Part shown: positions 51,261-60,686 of the stretch, piece after piece | Numbering within the stretch: position 1 is the stretch's first letter | How the letters are laid out: each line of letters starts with the position of its first letter | Assembly: GCF_050571805.1 (NCBI RefSeq) | Contig: NZ_CP192219.1 | From: Halodesulfovibrio aestuarii | Lineage (GTDB): Bacteria; Desulfobacterota; Desulfovibrionia; Desulfovibrionales; Desulfovibrionaceae | Direction: 5' to 3' (one strand) | DNA length: 64,000 bases | Position numbers and translations under genes: made by a program | Notes under the pieces: model-generated | What the model saw: the letters and a program-made list of their open reading frames with translations, nothing else | Told to the model about the DNA's origin: nothing | Database searches by the model: none

Positions 51261-53090
51261 CTATTCAGCAGCTTCTGTTTTAATTTCACGTAAACGCAAG
51301 CTTAAGTCGCGCAACTGGTTATTGGAAACAGCAGAAGGAGCTTTGGTAAGTAAACAGGTGCCCTTCTGAGTTTTAGGGAAAGCAATAACGTCACGAATGG
51401 AAGGGGAGTTAGTCAAGATCATAACAAGACGATCAAGACCGAACGCGATACCACCGTGTGGAGGCGCACCGTACTCAAATGCTTCCATAAGGAAGCCGAA
51501 CTGCTCTTCAGCTTCTTCTTTAGAGAAACCGAGTGCGGAAAACATTTCTTCCTGACGCTGACGGTTATGCATACGGATAGAACCGCCGCCGACTTCGCTG
51601 CCGTTAAGTACGAGGTCGTACGCACGCGCTTTAGCGTTAGCAGGGTCTGTTACCATTACATTCTCTTCGCCGTCCTGAGCTGAGGTAAACGGGTGGTGAC
51701 ATGCCACATACCGTTTTTCATCTGCATCATATTCGAAGAGAGGGAAGTCTGTAACCCAGAGGAAGTTGTAGGTGTTCTCAGGGATAAGGTCGAAACGTTT
51801 TGCAACTTCAATACGAAGGTATCCAAGAGCGTTATTAACCATATCCGCAGGACCAGCCTGGAAGAACACGATGTCGCCAACTTCAAGACCGAGTTCTTCG
51901 GTAAGTCCCTTACGCTCGTCATCAGAGAGGAACTTGGCAATAGGGGACTGCCATTCGTCTTCTTTAATCTTGATCCATGCAAGACCTTGCGCGCCGTAAA
52001 TTTTTACGAAGTCAGTGTACTGATCGATTTCCTTACGGGAAAGAACAGCACCGCCCGGCACACGCATGGCTTTAACAAGCTCTGCACTAGAGAAAAGACG
52101 GAAGCCTGAGTCTTTTACAACATGGCTTACGTTTTTAAGACGCAGGTCAAAACGTGTATCAGGTTTATCAAGACCGTAATCCGCAATAGCCTGATCGTAG
52201 GTCATGCGGGGGAAGGTGCTTGGAATCTCAACATCGAGACACTCTTTAAACACACGCCCGACAAGACCTTCTGCCATGCCCTGAATCTGCTGCTCATCAG
52301 CAAAGCTCATTTCAATATCAACCTGAGTAAATTCAGGCTGACGGTCGGCACGGAGATCTTCGTCACGGAAACAACGAACGATCTGGTAATATTTATCCAT
52401 GCCCGCAGTCATAAGCAGCTGTTTAAAAATCTGTGGCGACTGAGGAAGTGCATAGAACTCACCCTGATTTGTACGACTCGGTACGAGGAAGTCACGTGCG
52501 CCTTCAGGGGTAGATTTTGTCAGGAACGGAGTTTCGACTTCAAGGAAGTCCAGTTCGTCAAGATAACGGCGAATTGCCTGAGCAGCTCGGTTACGGATGA
52601 TGAAGTTTTTTGCAAGCTTAGGTCGACGAAGGTCGAGGTAACGGTATTCAAGACGAAGGTTCTCGGATGCGTCCACACGGTCTTCAATCTGGAACGGAGT
52701 AGTTTTGGCAGTGTTGAGCAGTTTCCACTCGGTTACGTAAATTTCAACTTCACCGGTCACCATGCTGGTATTGGTCATACCTTCAGGGCGATGACGGACT
52801 TCACCTTTAATTGCGACAACATATTCAGTACGCAGAATGTGTGCGAGCCTGTGAGCTTCCTGATTCACGTCCGGGCTGAATACTACCTGGGTAAGGCCTC
52901 TGCGGTCACGAAGGTCGATAAAAATCAGGCCACCATGATCGCGACGAAACTGCACCCAACCCATCAGGCATACTTCAGAGCCGATATTATTGGCATTCAG
53001 CTCGCAGCAATTATGGGTGCGAACCCACCCGTTAAGAGGCTCGATATACTGCTGATGGTCCTGCTGAATATCCAGATTTTGATCGCTCAT
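51261..53090 (-). CDS. aspS: Aspartyl-tRNA synthetase
   Basis: A 609-residue class II synthetase of the bacterial type: an OB-fold anticodon domain (residues 20-130, LMGWVQFRRDHGGLIFIDLRDRRG), the catalytic core with motif 2 (YQIVRCFRDEDLRADRQPEFTQ) and motif 3 (GIAFGLDRLVMI), and an inserted GAD domain between. The ATG at 53090 has AAAGGA upstream. It follows hisS by about 140 bases and the two are probably cotranscribed. It may or may not also charge tRNA-Asn. Confidence 0.97.
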   Translation of the reverse strand: MSDQNLDIQQDHQQYIEPLNGWVRTHNCCELNANNIGSEVCLMGWVQFRRDHGGLIFIDLRDRRGLTQVVFSPDVNQEAHRLAHILRTEYVVAIKGEVRHRPEGMTNTSMVTGEVEIYVTEWKLLNTAKTTPFQIEDRVDASENLRLEYRYLDLRRPKLAKNFIIRNRAAQAIRRYLDELDFLEVETPFLTKSTPEGARDFLVPSRTNQGEFYALPQSPQIFKQLLMTAGMDKYYQIVRCFRDEDLRADRQPEFTQVDIEMSFADEQQIQGMAEGLVGRVFKECLDVEIPSTFPRMTYDQAIADYGLDKPDTRFDLRLKNVSHVVKDSGFRLFSSAELVKAMRVPGGAVLSRKEIDQYTDFVKIYGAQGLAWIKIKEDEWQSPIAKFLSDDERKGLTEELGLEVGDIVFFQAGPADMVNNALGYLRIEVAKRFDLIPENTYNFLWVTDFPLFEYDADEKRYVACHHPFTSAQDGEENVMVTDPANAKARAYDLVLNGSEVGGGSIRMHNRQRQEEMFSALGFSKEEAEEQFGFLMEAFEYGAPPHGGIAFGLDRLVMILTNSPSIRDVIAFPKTQKGTCLLTKAPSAVSNNQLRDLSLRLREIKTEAAE

Positions 53091-53233
53091 TCTCGTTTCC
53101 TTTAAAAAATACATTAAAGACAGCAATGCTGCCCAAAGGTTAGGGGTTCTACACGAATGGTGTTCTCAGACGGCGGAAAAAGTCAGGCGGCACCATGCTG
53201 TGCCGTCCGTCAGTTACTGCTTCTGATGTATAA

Positions 53234-54472
53234 TTATATATGCTCAATAAGTTCAGACTGTGAAACAGTGATCTGCTCACCAGTTTCCATATCTTTTACA
53301 ACAACGGTGCTAGCCGCAAGCTCATCCCCGCCAAGAATAAGCGCCTTACGAACACCCTTTTTACCAGCCTGACGCATCTGTGCTTTCATAGACTTGGAAG
53401 CAAAGCTGACATCACCTTTCTTACCTGCAAGACGCAAGGTCTGTGCAAGCATAAGGCCATCTTCAAGACCGTTCTCATCGAGAACCGCAATATAGAAATC
53501 AGGCTGCTCAACCTCACGCTCACCAAGCATAAGAGCAAGACGTTCCATGCCGCACGCAAAACCGATACCCGGAACATCTGCACCACCAAGCTGCTTGATA
53601 AGCCCGTCATAGCGACCGCCACCAGCAACAGAGCTTTGGGATCCGATCGCGTTGGACACAACTTCAAAGGTAGTACGGTTGTAGTAATCAAGGCCGCGTA
53701 CAAGGCGGTCATTCTGTATAAATGGTACATCTGCGGCACGTAAAGTGGAAAGCACCTTGTCGTGGTGAATTCGGCACTCGTCACAGGTATGCTCAATAAT
53801 TGTCGGAGCATTTTCAGTTAATGCCTTACAGGCAGGAACCTTACAGTCAAGCACGCGAAGCGGGTTCGTATCCATACGGCGACGACAGTCTTCGCACAAC
53901 TCTTCTTTATTGAGATTTGCAAGGAAGGTACGCAGTGCTTCATTGTACTTCGGACGACATTCACGGCAACCAAGGGAGTTAACCTCAAGAACAAGCTCTT
54001 TCAGACCAATCTTTGTAAGAAAGGTCATAAGCATGAGGATTACTTCTGCATCCGCATGCGGCTCATCAGGGCCGAGACATTCACAGTTAATCTGATGGAA
54101 CTGGCGCATACGCCCTTTCTGAGGACGTTCATACCGGAACATAGGGCCGAAGGTGAAAAGTTTAGAAACCTGCTCAGAGGCATTCACATTGCCCTCAATA
54201 TAGGCACGCATAACACCTGCAGTTGCTTCCGGACGCATGGTAAGCGAACGACCTTTACGATCATCAAAAGTGTACATTTCTTTCTGTACAACGTCTGTTT
54301 CATCGCCAATAGAACGTTTAAAAAGCTCGGTACGCTCTATAACAGGCGTACGCAATTCTTTATAACCAAATCGACCAAAGACATCGCGTGCAACAGTTTC
54401 CATAAAGGTGAAGGTATCGCTCTCCGGAGAGAACATATCTGCAAAACCTTTAATTCTTTTTACTTTACTCAT
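53234..54472 (-). CDS. hisS: Histidyl-tRNA synthetase
   Basis: A 412-residue class II synthetase. Diagnostic are KGFADMFSPES, motif 2 with GPMFRYERPQKGRMRQFHQINCE, the histidine-specific LVRGLDYYNRTTFE and GGRYDGLIKQLGG. The C-terminal anticodon domain is complete. The frame is open to 54571, but AGGAACC and the canonical start point to the ATG at 54472. Upstream member of a hisS-aspS pair. Confidence 0.97.
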   Translation of the reverse strand: MSKVKRIKGFADMFSPESDTFTFMETVARDVFGRFGYKELRTPVIERTELFKRSIGDETDVVQKEMYTFDDRKGRSLTMRPEATAGVMRAYIEGNVNASEQVSKLFTFGPMFRYERPQKGRMRQFHQINCECLGPDEPHADAEVILMLMTFLTKIGLKELVLEVNSLGCRECRPKYNEALRTFLANLNKEELCEDCRRRMDTNPLRVLDCKVPACKALTENAPTIIEHTCDECRIHHDKVLSTLRAADVPFIQNDRLVRGLDYYNRTTFEVVSNAIGSQSSVAGGGRYDGLIKQLGGADVPGIGFACGMERLALMLGEREVEQPDFYIAVLDENGLEDGLMLAQTLRLAGKKGDVSFASKSMKAQMRQAGKKGVRKALILGGDELAASTVVVKDMETGEQITVSQSELIEHI

Positions 54473-54551
54473 GCCGGTTCCTAAAAAATTGTAATTTTTT
54501 CCATGTGCTACAACATAAACCAGTAGCAAATATGCGGTGCTGTTCGCACAC

Positions 54552-54591
54552 AAAAAAAGCTGTATCGACAAAATTGTGTCGAAACAGCTTT
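54552..54591 (-). terminator. Terminator of the methyltransferase gene
   Basis: On the minus strand AAAGCTGT-TTCGACA pairs with TGTCGA-TACAGCTTT, with one mismatch, followed by T7. It lies about 20 bases after the methyltransferase stop and insulates hisS. Confidence 0.85.
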
Positions 54592-54608
54592 GGGTAGTCT
54601 AAAGCTGC

Positions 54609-55400
54609 CTATTTGTCAAAAGTAGAAGTGGGATTTCGCGCGGCTAAATTTGTCCGACAGGCATTCAAAATCGCAGGTTTTGCCCTGCGTTTCTGTATTC
54701 TGAGGGGAATAGTCATTTTTGTATCATTTTTATCGACACATATACCTGAAAGAGCACCAAGTCCGTACGGCATAATTCTGGAGTTTATCCAACCGAGCAA
54801 AGGAGTCTCTTTCCATGTACAAACCGGACCAAGTAAAATCGAACGACGCGTAAGCTCACCGGTATCGACCTGTTCGCGAATCATTTTATCTACAGTTACG
54901 GGGCTCAACCACCGCCTGTTTTCCACACATCCACCCCCGCTACGACTGCGCAGCAAGTAATGAAATGACCATTTGGAGTAGACTGTCACAATCACACCGC
55001 AGGAGGCAACCCGAAGCGCTTCTGCAAGAACAGCCTCAGGCTCTTCCACAAATTCAAGCACTGAACCGACACTGACATAATCAAACTGATTGTCATCAAA
55101 CGGAAGATGTTCTGCTCTTCCTAAAAAAAACTCCGCACGCCTTCCCAACAGCTCCCGCGCTTCTGCAAGCATCAATGGCGAACAATCCAGCCCGGTCACA
55201 TCAAATCCGGCATGATAAAACATCTCTGTCATCAATCCCGTAGCGCATCCCACTTCGAGAAAACGACGCCCACGACGAGGCCATCCCGAAATCAGATCCA
55301 CAATGAGTTTCTTTTTAGACTGCAAAGCCAAGGAGCCAGCCGGAGACTCAACCCATCGCCTGTATTCATCTACAATATTTTCATTAGCCCAAATAGTCAT
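54609..55400 (-). CDS. SAM-dependent methyltransferase
   Basis: A 263-residue class I methyltransferase with motif I RRFLEVGCATGLMTEMF and the post-motif FDYVSVGSVLEFVEEPEAVLAEALR. It resembles UbiE/BioC-type small-molecule methyltransferases; substrate unknown. The frame begins at the ATG at 55400, with a weak ribosome site (AAGG). The C-terminus (ILNACRTNLAARNPTSTFDK) is unusually basic. Confidence 0.8.
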   Translation of the reverse strand: MTIWANENIVDEYRRWVESPAGSLALQSKKKLIVDLISGWPRRGRRFLEVGCATGLMTEMFYHAGFDVTGLDCSPLMLAEARELLGRRAEFFLGRAEHLPFDDNQFDYVSVGSVLEFVEEPEAVLAEALRVASCGVIVTVYSKWSFHYLLRSRSGGGCVENRRWLSPVTVDKMIREQVDTGELTRRSILLGPVCTWKETPLLGWINSRIMPYGLGALSGICVDKNDTKMTIPLRIQKRRAKPAILNACRTNLAARNPTSTFDK

Positions 55401-55917
55401 TATCGAGTACCTTTTCACAAAGAACATAAGGTATATATATAAGCCAAGCCTGCATAACACTTATTCTACAGACTTCACGAAAACAATACTCAATCAGCTG
55501 TTATACAATCATTAACTAGCGTCTTTTACACATGATATCAAATATAATTCTTCTCTATTAATAAACAGAAACCATGCTTAAAACACGTAACAACGACTTG
55601 ACACACACATCCCTGTTACCTGCTGACACAGTCAAAACGACTAGCACCAAGCACCAAGCAAAAACAACACATTCAGGACAGTTACCATGCTATGCGCTTT
55701 CATTCTCTACTAAAACCGGAACATATCGTTCCCTTAAGCATCATAATAGATAAAGATAACAGGACGACTTACACATAGGCACTACAGATTTTCTTGCTTA
55801 TTCCATCGTTCAACATTATGACATTACTTAGAAAATAACACAAAACCAAGTAGATGTATTGCCGCAAGGTACAAAGAAAGATATAGACCACCAGTTATTT
55901 TAGGCGAGGAAGACTAT
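55401..55917. other. Intergenic region
   Basis: 517 AT-rich bases between the divergent methyltransferase and thioesterase genes. One TATAAT (55543-55548) lacks a clear -35. I see no gene or repeat. Confidence 0.4.
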
Positions 55918-56448
55918 ATGATAGGACGTAGCGTTACGAGCAGCGAAACGTTTATGACACACCGTGCACTTCCGGGTGACACGAATGCCGCAGGCAATGT
56001 TCATGGCGGCGTCATCCTCAAGCATATCGACCTTGCAGGAGCTGTCTGCGCCATGCGACATGCAAGAGGGTGCTCTGTTGTCACTGCTTCTATCGACCGC
56101 ATGGAATTCAAAGCACCAGTCCATGTAGGCGAACTGATGATGCTTAAATCGAGCGTCAACTTTGTCGGCTCTAAATCTATGGAAGTTGGGGTACGAGTAG
56201 AGTCAGAAGACTTATTTACTGGCAACATCAGGCATGTTGCATCTGCCTACCTTACCTTTGTTGCAATGAATGCAGAAAAGAAGGCCACCTCTATTCCGCC
56301 GCTTGTTGTCGAATCAAAAACGCAAGAGCGAAGACTACAGGAAGCAACGTTGCGCCGCGCAGCAAGACAAGCCGAACGCAAGAGGGAAAAGCAGACTCAA
56401 GACGAGATGGAGCAAAGTTCTATCTACAGCCCGGAAGAATTATTTTAA
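55918..56448 (+). CDS. Acyl-CoA thioesterase, hotdog fold
   Basis: A 176-residue hotdog thioesterase of the YciA/BACH type. NAAGNVHGGVILKHIDLAGAVCAMRHA is the catalytic helix region, and RMEFKAPVHVGELMMLKSSVNFVGSKSMEVGVRVE follows. The last 45 residues are a charged tail rich in Arg, Lys and Gln (RRLQEATLRRAARQAERKREK), not part of the fold. GAGGAAG precedes the ATG. It cleaves acyl-CoA; chain specificity unknown. Confidence 0.9.
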   Translation: MIGRSVTSSETFMTHRALPGDTNAAGNVHGGVILKHIDLAGAVCAMRHARGCSVVTASIDRMEFKAPVHVGELMMLKSSVNFVGSKSMEVGVRVESEDLFTGNIRHVASAYLTFVAMNAEKKATSIPPLVVESKTQERRLQEATLRRAARQAERKREKQTQDEMEQSSIYSPEELF

Positions 56449-56944
56449 GTTCTCAAAACAACCTACGCATGGGCAGAACTCTCAAAACATCCATGCGTAC
56501 CGCAAATATGTATTTACACATTGTTAGCAGGGCAAAATCGCCGCTTTGCTAAAGGGGGCTTTGGGTTATTAAGCTACGCTTTTTTTGTGCATTTATACCC
56601 AGATTCAGCAGATCCCTACCCTGCAGAATAAGATCATGCACTAAAAGCATTTCCCCCCTTCTATAGCTTATTCCCCATTGCCCCCAAGTATTTCTAATCG
56701 ACAGGCATTCTTCTAACTTTAAATATTTACAGATGTTATCGCTTTCTGAAAAAGATTCACAAGTTGCCCTCAAACCCGCACTAAACAATCACAAGCCCAA
56801 CTGAAACAATTTTAGGCCAATCACAACAGACGGCAACAAAAACTACCTGCGCAGACAATAAAAAAGACGAACAGAATTGTTCGTCTTTTTTGTAGGTACA
56901 CAAAAGAAGGGTAGATGATTCATCACCTACCCTTCGAACAGGCA
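56449..56944. other. Intergenic region between thioesterase and PerR-like gene
   Basis: 496 bases between convergent genes. It contains the PerR-like gene terminator (56860-56891) and a stretch with no supported gene. Confidence 0.45.
56860..56891 (-). terminator. Terminator of the PerR-like gene
   Basis: AAAAAAGACGAACA pairs with TGTTCGTCTTTTTT around GAAT. It lies about 55 bases past the PerR-like stop; symmetric tracts could also serve the plus strand. Confidence 0.85.
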
Positions 56945-57334
56945 CTAATTATGTGTCTGACAATCGTCACACACACCTTCAAACTCGACATATGCTGCAT
57001 GAATAGTAAATCCGGGAGCGACTGCCCCCTGAGAAGAAGCAATGTACTCTACGTTCATCACGTCCCCTACTTTACCACAAATACTGCACCGGACATGAGC
57101 ATGAGGATTTGTATTGCCATCAAATCTCTTCTGTGAACCTGCATGTTCAAGCTTCAGAACATCCCCGCTCTCTGCCAGTACATCAAGGTTACGATACACG
57201 GTTCCCAGACTAATGCGCGGCAAGCGCTGTCTGACCATGTCGTACACCTCATCTGCTGTCGGGTGAGTAGTGACCTTGCAAAGCTCTTCTAAAATAACTT
57301 TGCGCTGTTTGGTCATACGAGTCTGTACAGCCAT
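56945..57334 (-). CDS. Fur-family repressor, PerR-like
   Basis: A 129-residue ferric-uptake-regulator family protein. Winged helix KVTTHPTADEVYDMVRQRLPRISLGTVYRNLDVLAESG is followed by a metal part with NPHAHVRCSICGK and CDDCQTHN, the two CxxC pairs of the structural zinc site. Size and NTNPHAHV pattern suit a peroxide sensor (PerR) better than Fur, but this is inferred. An operator-like inverted repeat lies 18 bases upstream of the start, suggesting self-regulation. Confidence 0.88.
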   Translation of the reverse strand: MAVQTRMTKQRKVILEELCKVTTHPTADEVYDMVRQRLPRISLGTVYRNLDVLAESGDVLKLEHAGSQKRFDGNTNPHAHVRCSICGKVGDVMNVEYIASSQGAVAPGFTIHAAYVEFEGVCDDCQTHN

Positions 57335-57351
57335 ATATGCACCCCCTGTTA

Positions 57352-57371
57352 ATAGTAATAGTTTTTACTAT
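57352..57371 (-). promoter_or_regulatory. PerR/Fur-box-like operator
   Basis: ATAGTAA and TTACTAT are perfect 7-bp arms around six bases, positioned just upstream of the PerR-like gene. Size and arm sequence resemble a Per/Fur box. Confidence 0.6.
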
Positions 57372-57431
57372 CGGGTAATCAACAGGATGTCAACTATCAT
57401 TAACATCTCACCTACCAGACTAATATATAAA

Positions 57432-57463
57432 GAAAAAGCCCTTGCATATCTGCAAGGGCTTTA
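57432..57463 (-). terminator. Terminator of the rpoZ-dnaJ-moaC transcript
   Basis: AAAGCCCTTGCA and TGCAAGGGCTTT form a perfect 12-bp stem around TATC-type bases, followed by T5 on the minus strand. It lies about 26 bases past moaC. Confidence 0.88.
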
Positions 57464-57488
57464 ACTCTTTGTCCTGTGTCCAGTACAA

Positions 57489-57971
57489 TTATTCGGCCTG
57501 AAACACACCACTCTTGCCTCCAGCCTTGTATACAAGACGGCAATCGCGGATGATAATATCTTTTTGCACAGCTTTACACATATCATAAATTGTCATGGCA
57601 GCAGTCTGAGCAGCCATAAGTGCTTCCATCTCCACACCGGTCTGTGACGTAGTGCGAGCTTCAGCCTCAATATTAATGGAATTCTGTGCCTCATCAATTT
57701 CAAAGCGTATATCAACATAGCTCAAAAAAAGCGGATGACACAAAGGAATAAGCTCCCATGTGCGTTTTGCAGCCTGAATTCCGGCCACCTTGGCAGTTGT
57801 CAGAACATCACCTTTAGGCAACGCCTGACGAAGAAGCAAATCAAGGGTATTCGAAGAGACTTCTACCACAGTCCGGACAATTGCGGTCCGGCGGGTGTCG
57901 TCTTTATCCCCAACATCCACCATTGTAATCGAACCGTCTGTATCCATGTGGGAAAAACTCTTCTCTTCCAT
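57489..57971 (-). CDS. moaC: Cyclic pyranopterin monophosphate synthase
   Basis: A 160-residue enzyme of molybdenum cofactor synthesis that, with MoaA, turns GTP into cPMP. The KVAGIQAAKRTWELIPLCHPL segment and GVEMEALMAAQTAAMTIYDMCKA are diagnostic. Its ATG overlaps the dnaJ stop as TAATG, so it is translationally coupled to an unrelated chaperone gene. Confidence 0.96.
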   Translation of the reverse strand: MEEKSFSHMDTDGSITMVDVGDKDDTRRTAIVRTVVEVSSNTLDLLLRQALPKGDVLTTAKVAGIQAAKRTWELIPLCHPLFLSYVDIRFEIDEAQNSINIEAEARTTSQTGVEMEALMAAQTAAMTIYDMCKAVQKDIIIRDCRLVYKAGGKSGVFQAE

Positions 57972-59092
57972 TAATCAACTCCCATTGCTTTCCCGGCTTT
58001 TTTAAACATTTTCTTTACTTTGGAAAAAGGCTTCTCATCTTCAAGGGCAGCGAATTCATGAAGCAATTCTTCCTGACGCTTTGAGAGCTTAGTCGGGGTT
58101 TTCACAATGATTTCCACCATCAGATCACCCTGTTGAGCACCATAACCAAGGTTAGGCAACCCATACCCCTTCATGCGGAAGACTTCACCACTCTGGGTTC
58201 CTTTAGGAATATCCATAGTGATAGGCTCATCAAGAGTAGGCACTTCAATTTTGTCGCCCAGAGCAGCCTGAACAAAAGAAATTTCTCGGTGGAGAATCAG
58301 GTGCTGCCCCTGACGTTCAAAAGTCTTATCTTCTTCCACAGTAAGGACGACATACAGGTCACCCGGAGGGCCGCCATGAATGCCCGGTTCACCTTCTCCG
58401 CGCAAGCGCAGACGGTTGCCAGTATCCACACCGGCAGGAACTTTTACCTGCAGTTCTTTCGTTTCTTTAACAATGCCCACGCCGCGACACTTAGGACACG
58501 GATTAGGAATAATCTGTCCCGAACCGCCACATACCGGGCAAGGTCGAGAAATAGAGAATGGCCCTTGACTCTGACGAACCTGACCAGACCCGTGACAGTG
58601 ATTGCACGTCTCGGCAGAAGAGCCCGGCGCAGCACCGGAACCGTCACATTCATCGCAAATAACATTTTTAGGAATCTTCAGCGTAACTTCGTCACCATGT
58701 GCAGCCTGACGAAAAGAAACCGTCAAATTATAGCGCAAATCTGCACCAGCTTGAGCACGAGGACCGCGAGAGCCACCGCCCATGTTGAAGCCGAAGAAAT
58801 CACCAAAAATATCTCCGAAAGATCCGAAGATGTCTTCTGCATTATTGAAGCCACCAAAACCATTGCCATCTACACCAGCATGACCAAACTGATCATAACG
58901 GCCGCGCTTTTCAGCATCATGCAAAACTTCGTAAGCCTGTGAAGCTTCCTTAAAGTTCTGCTCAGCTTCTGGATTATCCGGATTTCTGTCCGGATGGAAT
59001 TCCATAGCTTTTTTGCGGTAAGCGCGTTTGATTTCATCTGCAGAGGCAGATCGGGAAACCCCGAGCACCTCATAATAATCTCTCTGGCTCAT
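57971..59092 (-). CDS. dnaJ: Chaperone protein DnaJ
   Basis: A 373-residue type I Hsp40. The J domain has HPD (FHPDRNPDN), followed by the G/F region, four CxxCxGxG zinc repeats (CDECDGSG, CNHCHGSG, CPVCGGSG, CPKCRGVG) and the two beta-barrel substrate domains. It stimulates DnaK. No dnaK or grpE is adjacent. It lies 5 bases after rpoZ. Confidence 0.98.
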   Translation of the reverse strand: MSQRDYYEVLGVSRSASADEIKRAYRKKAMEFHPDRNPDNPEAEQNFKEASQAYEVLHDAEKRGRYDQFGHAGVDGNGFGGFNNAEDIFGSFGDIFGDFFGFNMGGGSRGPRAQAGADLRYNLTVSFRQAAHGDEVTLKIPKNVICDECDGSGAAPGSSAETCNHCHGSGQVRQSQGPFSISRPCPVCGGSGQIIPNPCPKCRGVGIVKETKELQVKVPAGVDTGNRLRLRGEGEPGIHGGPPGDLYVVLTVEEDKTFERQGQHLILHREISFVQAALGDKIEVPTLDEPITMDIPKGTQSGEVFRMKGYGLPNLGYGAQQGDLMVEIIVKTPTKLSKRQEELLHEFAALEDEKPFSKVKKMFKKAGKAMGVD

Positions 59093-59097
59093 AATAA

Positions 59098-59322
59098 CTA
59101 TTCAGCGTCTTCCTGTTCGTAACCAATCTTCATATCAACACCATCTGCAAGCACTTTGCCGGCAGCGATTTCACGAAGAGCAGTTACAACTTCTTTATTC
59201 TTACTATCTACGAGAGGCTCGTAGCCTTCACGGAACTGATGAACACGTTTAATTGCCATCTGAACAAGAAGGAAACGGTTATCTACACGTTCCTGACAGT
59301 CTTCTACTGTAATGCGGGCCAT
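59098..59322 (-). CDS. rpoZ: RNA polymerase omega subunit
   Basis: A 74-residue subunit that stabilises the core polymerase and often mediates ppGpp effects. MARITVEDCQERVDNRFLLVQMAIKRVHQFREG is the standard N-terminal half. AAGGAG precedes the ATG. First of a tight rpoZ-dnaJ-moaC run. Confidence 0.95.
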   Translation of the reverse strand: MARITVEDCQERVDNRFLLVQMAIKRVHQFREGYEPLVDSKNKEVVTALREIAAGKVLADGVDMKIGYEQEDAE

Positions 59323-59372
59323 TGAGGACTCCTTATGTATGAATGCGGCTAAGCCGTTTTTTCAACAAAATG

Positions 59373-60686
59373 TTACTGATTAAAGGGGAGACGTGCCCGC
59401 AGGTCTAGCAACAGCTTGCTGGACACGGGGTACCACACACTTTCCCTTTGCAACCGTACCCAGCAAACTCCTTCTGGAAGTTCCGGGTCAGTATAAAAAT
59501 ACAATTCAACAAGCGGAACGCCTTCCGCTGCATAAATATTCCAACTGAGCGAGAGCAGCGCGGTCTCCGGTCTATTACGAACCGGAAGACTTACATACTG
59601 CATGTCACTAAGTCGCCAAATAAATAAATCCATCCCTGTAAGCTCTTGGTTGGTCAGGTCATCCACCCAGCCTTCCATTGTCTTCGCGATGGTAATATTT
59701 CGAACTTCCTTCCCGTCAATACGAGTAAGCGTCTGCTTAACAGCCTCACCGACATTCACGTTAAAAATAGGCTTTTCTTGTAATGCAAAGGCGGTGACTT
59801 TCAACTGTTTCACCAACTGTGATGAAAGCTCTACAGGATCAGGTTGACGGCTGTCCTTTGCTTTGTATCCCCCTTCACCATCTTCACGCTTGAAGATTAC
59901 AAGAGTGGTAGGATCAGAGGAACCATCCTGCCATACAGAGATAGAAAAATCGGCAACGGCTCCCACCAACTCTTCAGTTGATTCGCAGGATGCCCCGCCG
60001 TTTACGAGCGTATGAATAAATAGCTCTGCTGAATTTTGATTTACAGCGTGCATCACAAGCGTTTCAGGATACGAAAAACGAAATCCATCATCAGAACGCG
60101 TAATTTCCCATGTACCTGTACCTTCCCCCTGCATCCGGATTCTGGTGATCTGGCTTGAAGGAATAGCAATAACACGGGAATCAATAAATGTAGCAACAGG
60201 TTGATCAAGCATGGTGACAACGTCCGGAGTTACCAAGCATACCTGACCATCGCCCTTTCGGGCATAAAAAACTTCGCCGCTCACAGCTGAACGTCCAATA
60301 CCGAGATGCCAAAGAGCCTTTCCTGATAAAGTAATCCGAATTTTCGGGTTGTCCAGACCGTAATCAAGTATCTTTTCAGGCTCTACTTCCGCACAGTTTT
60401 GTGGTGGCATTTCACGCAGTTTCGTAAACAACTTCTCAATAACATCTTGCCGTGCAAGACATTTTTTTCCACTAAACAAAACAAACCAGCGTCCCTTTTC
60501 CCGTATAAAAGAAAAATGGCCGCTGTTATTTATTAACTCAATCTTCTTCACAGCCTCTGACGGCTGTGTAAACCAAGAAGCATTGCTCACGCGCGACGAA
60601 CTCGTACGCTGATATGTTTGAACTCCTGCTACAACTCCGGCAGAAAGGAGAAGCAGAGCAATTGCTGCTAGTAGTATTTTTTTCAT
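59373..60686 (-). CDS. DUF4340-containing exported or membrane-anchored protein
   Basis: A 437-residue protein with an N-terminal signal or anchor (MKKILLAAIALLLLSAGVVAGV) and a large periplasmic part that resembles DUF4340 (DYGLDNPKIRITLSGK; SGEVFYARKGDGQVCLV). Such proteins usually accompany GldG-type ABC transporter genes in gliding or lipid-transport clusters, but no transporter is adjacent here. It lies 50 bases upstream of rpoZ on the same strand. Start at the ATG at 60686; an in-frame TTG two codons earlier is possible. Function unknown. Confidence 0.7.
   Translation of the reverse strand: MKKILLAAIALLLLSAGVVAGVQTYQRTSSSRVSNASWFTQPSEAVKKIELINNSGHFSFIREKGRWFVLFSGKKCLARQDVIEKLFTKLREMPPQNCAEVEPEKILDYGLDNPKIRITLSGKALWHLGIGRSAVSGEVFYARKGDGQVCLVTPDVVTMLDQPVATFIDSRVIAIPSSQITRIRMQGEGTGTWEITRSDDGFRFSYPETLVMHAVNQNSAELFIHTLVNGGASCESTEELVGAVADFSISVWQDGSSDPTTLVIFKREDGEGGYKAKDSRQPDPVELSSQLVKQLKVTAFALQEKPIFNVNVGEAVKQTLTRIDGKEVRNITIAKTMEGWVDDLTNQELTGMDLFIWRLSDMQYVSLPVRNRPETALLSLSWNIYAAEGVPLVELYFYTDPELPEGVCWVRLQRESVWYPVSSKLLLDLRARLPFNQ

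Noticed and set aside
52122..53105. Plus-strand frame of 327 codons opposite aspS
   Set aside because: Antisense of aspS with no start signal and no resemblance to a known protein.
56549..56788. Small minus-strand frame between the thioesterase and PerR-like genes
   Set aside because: No ribosome site, no recognisable sequence, and it lies in a region with ordinary intergenic composition.
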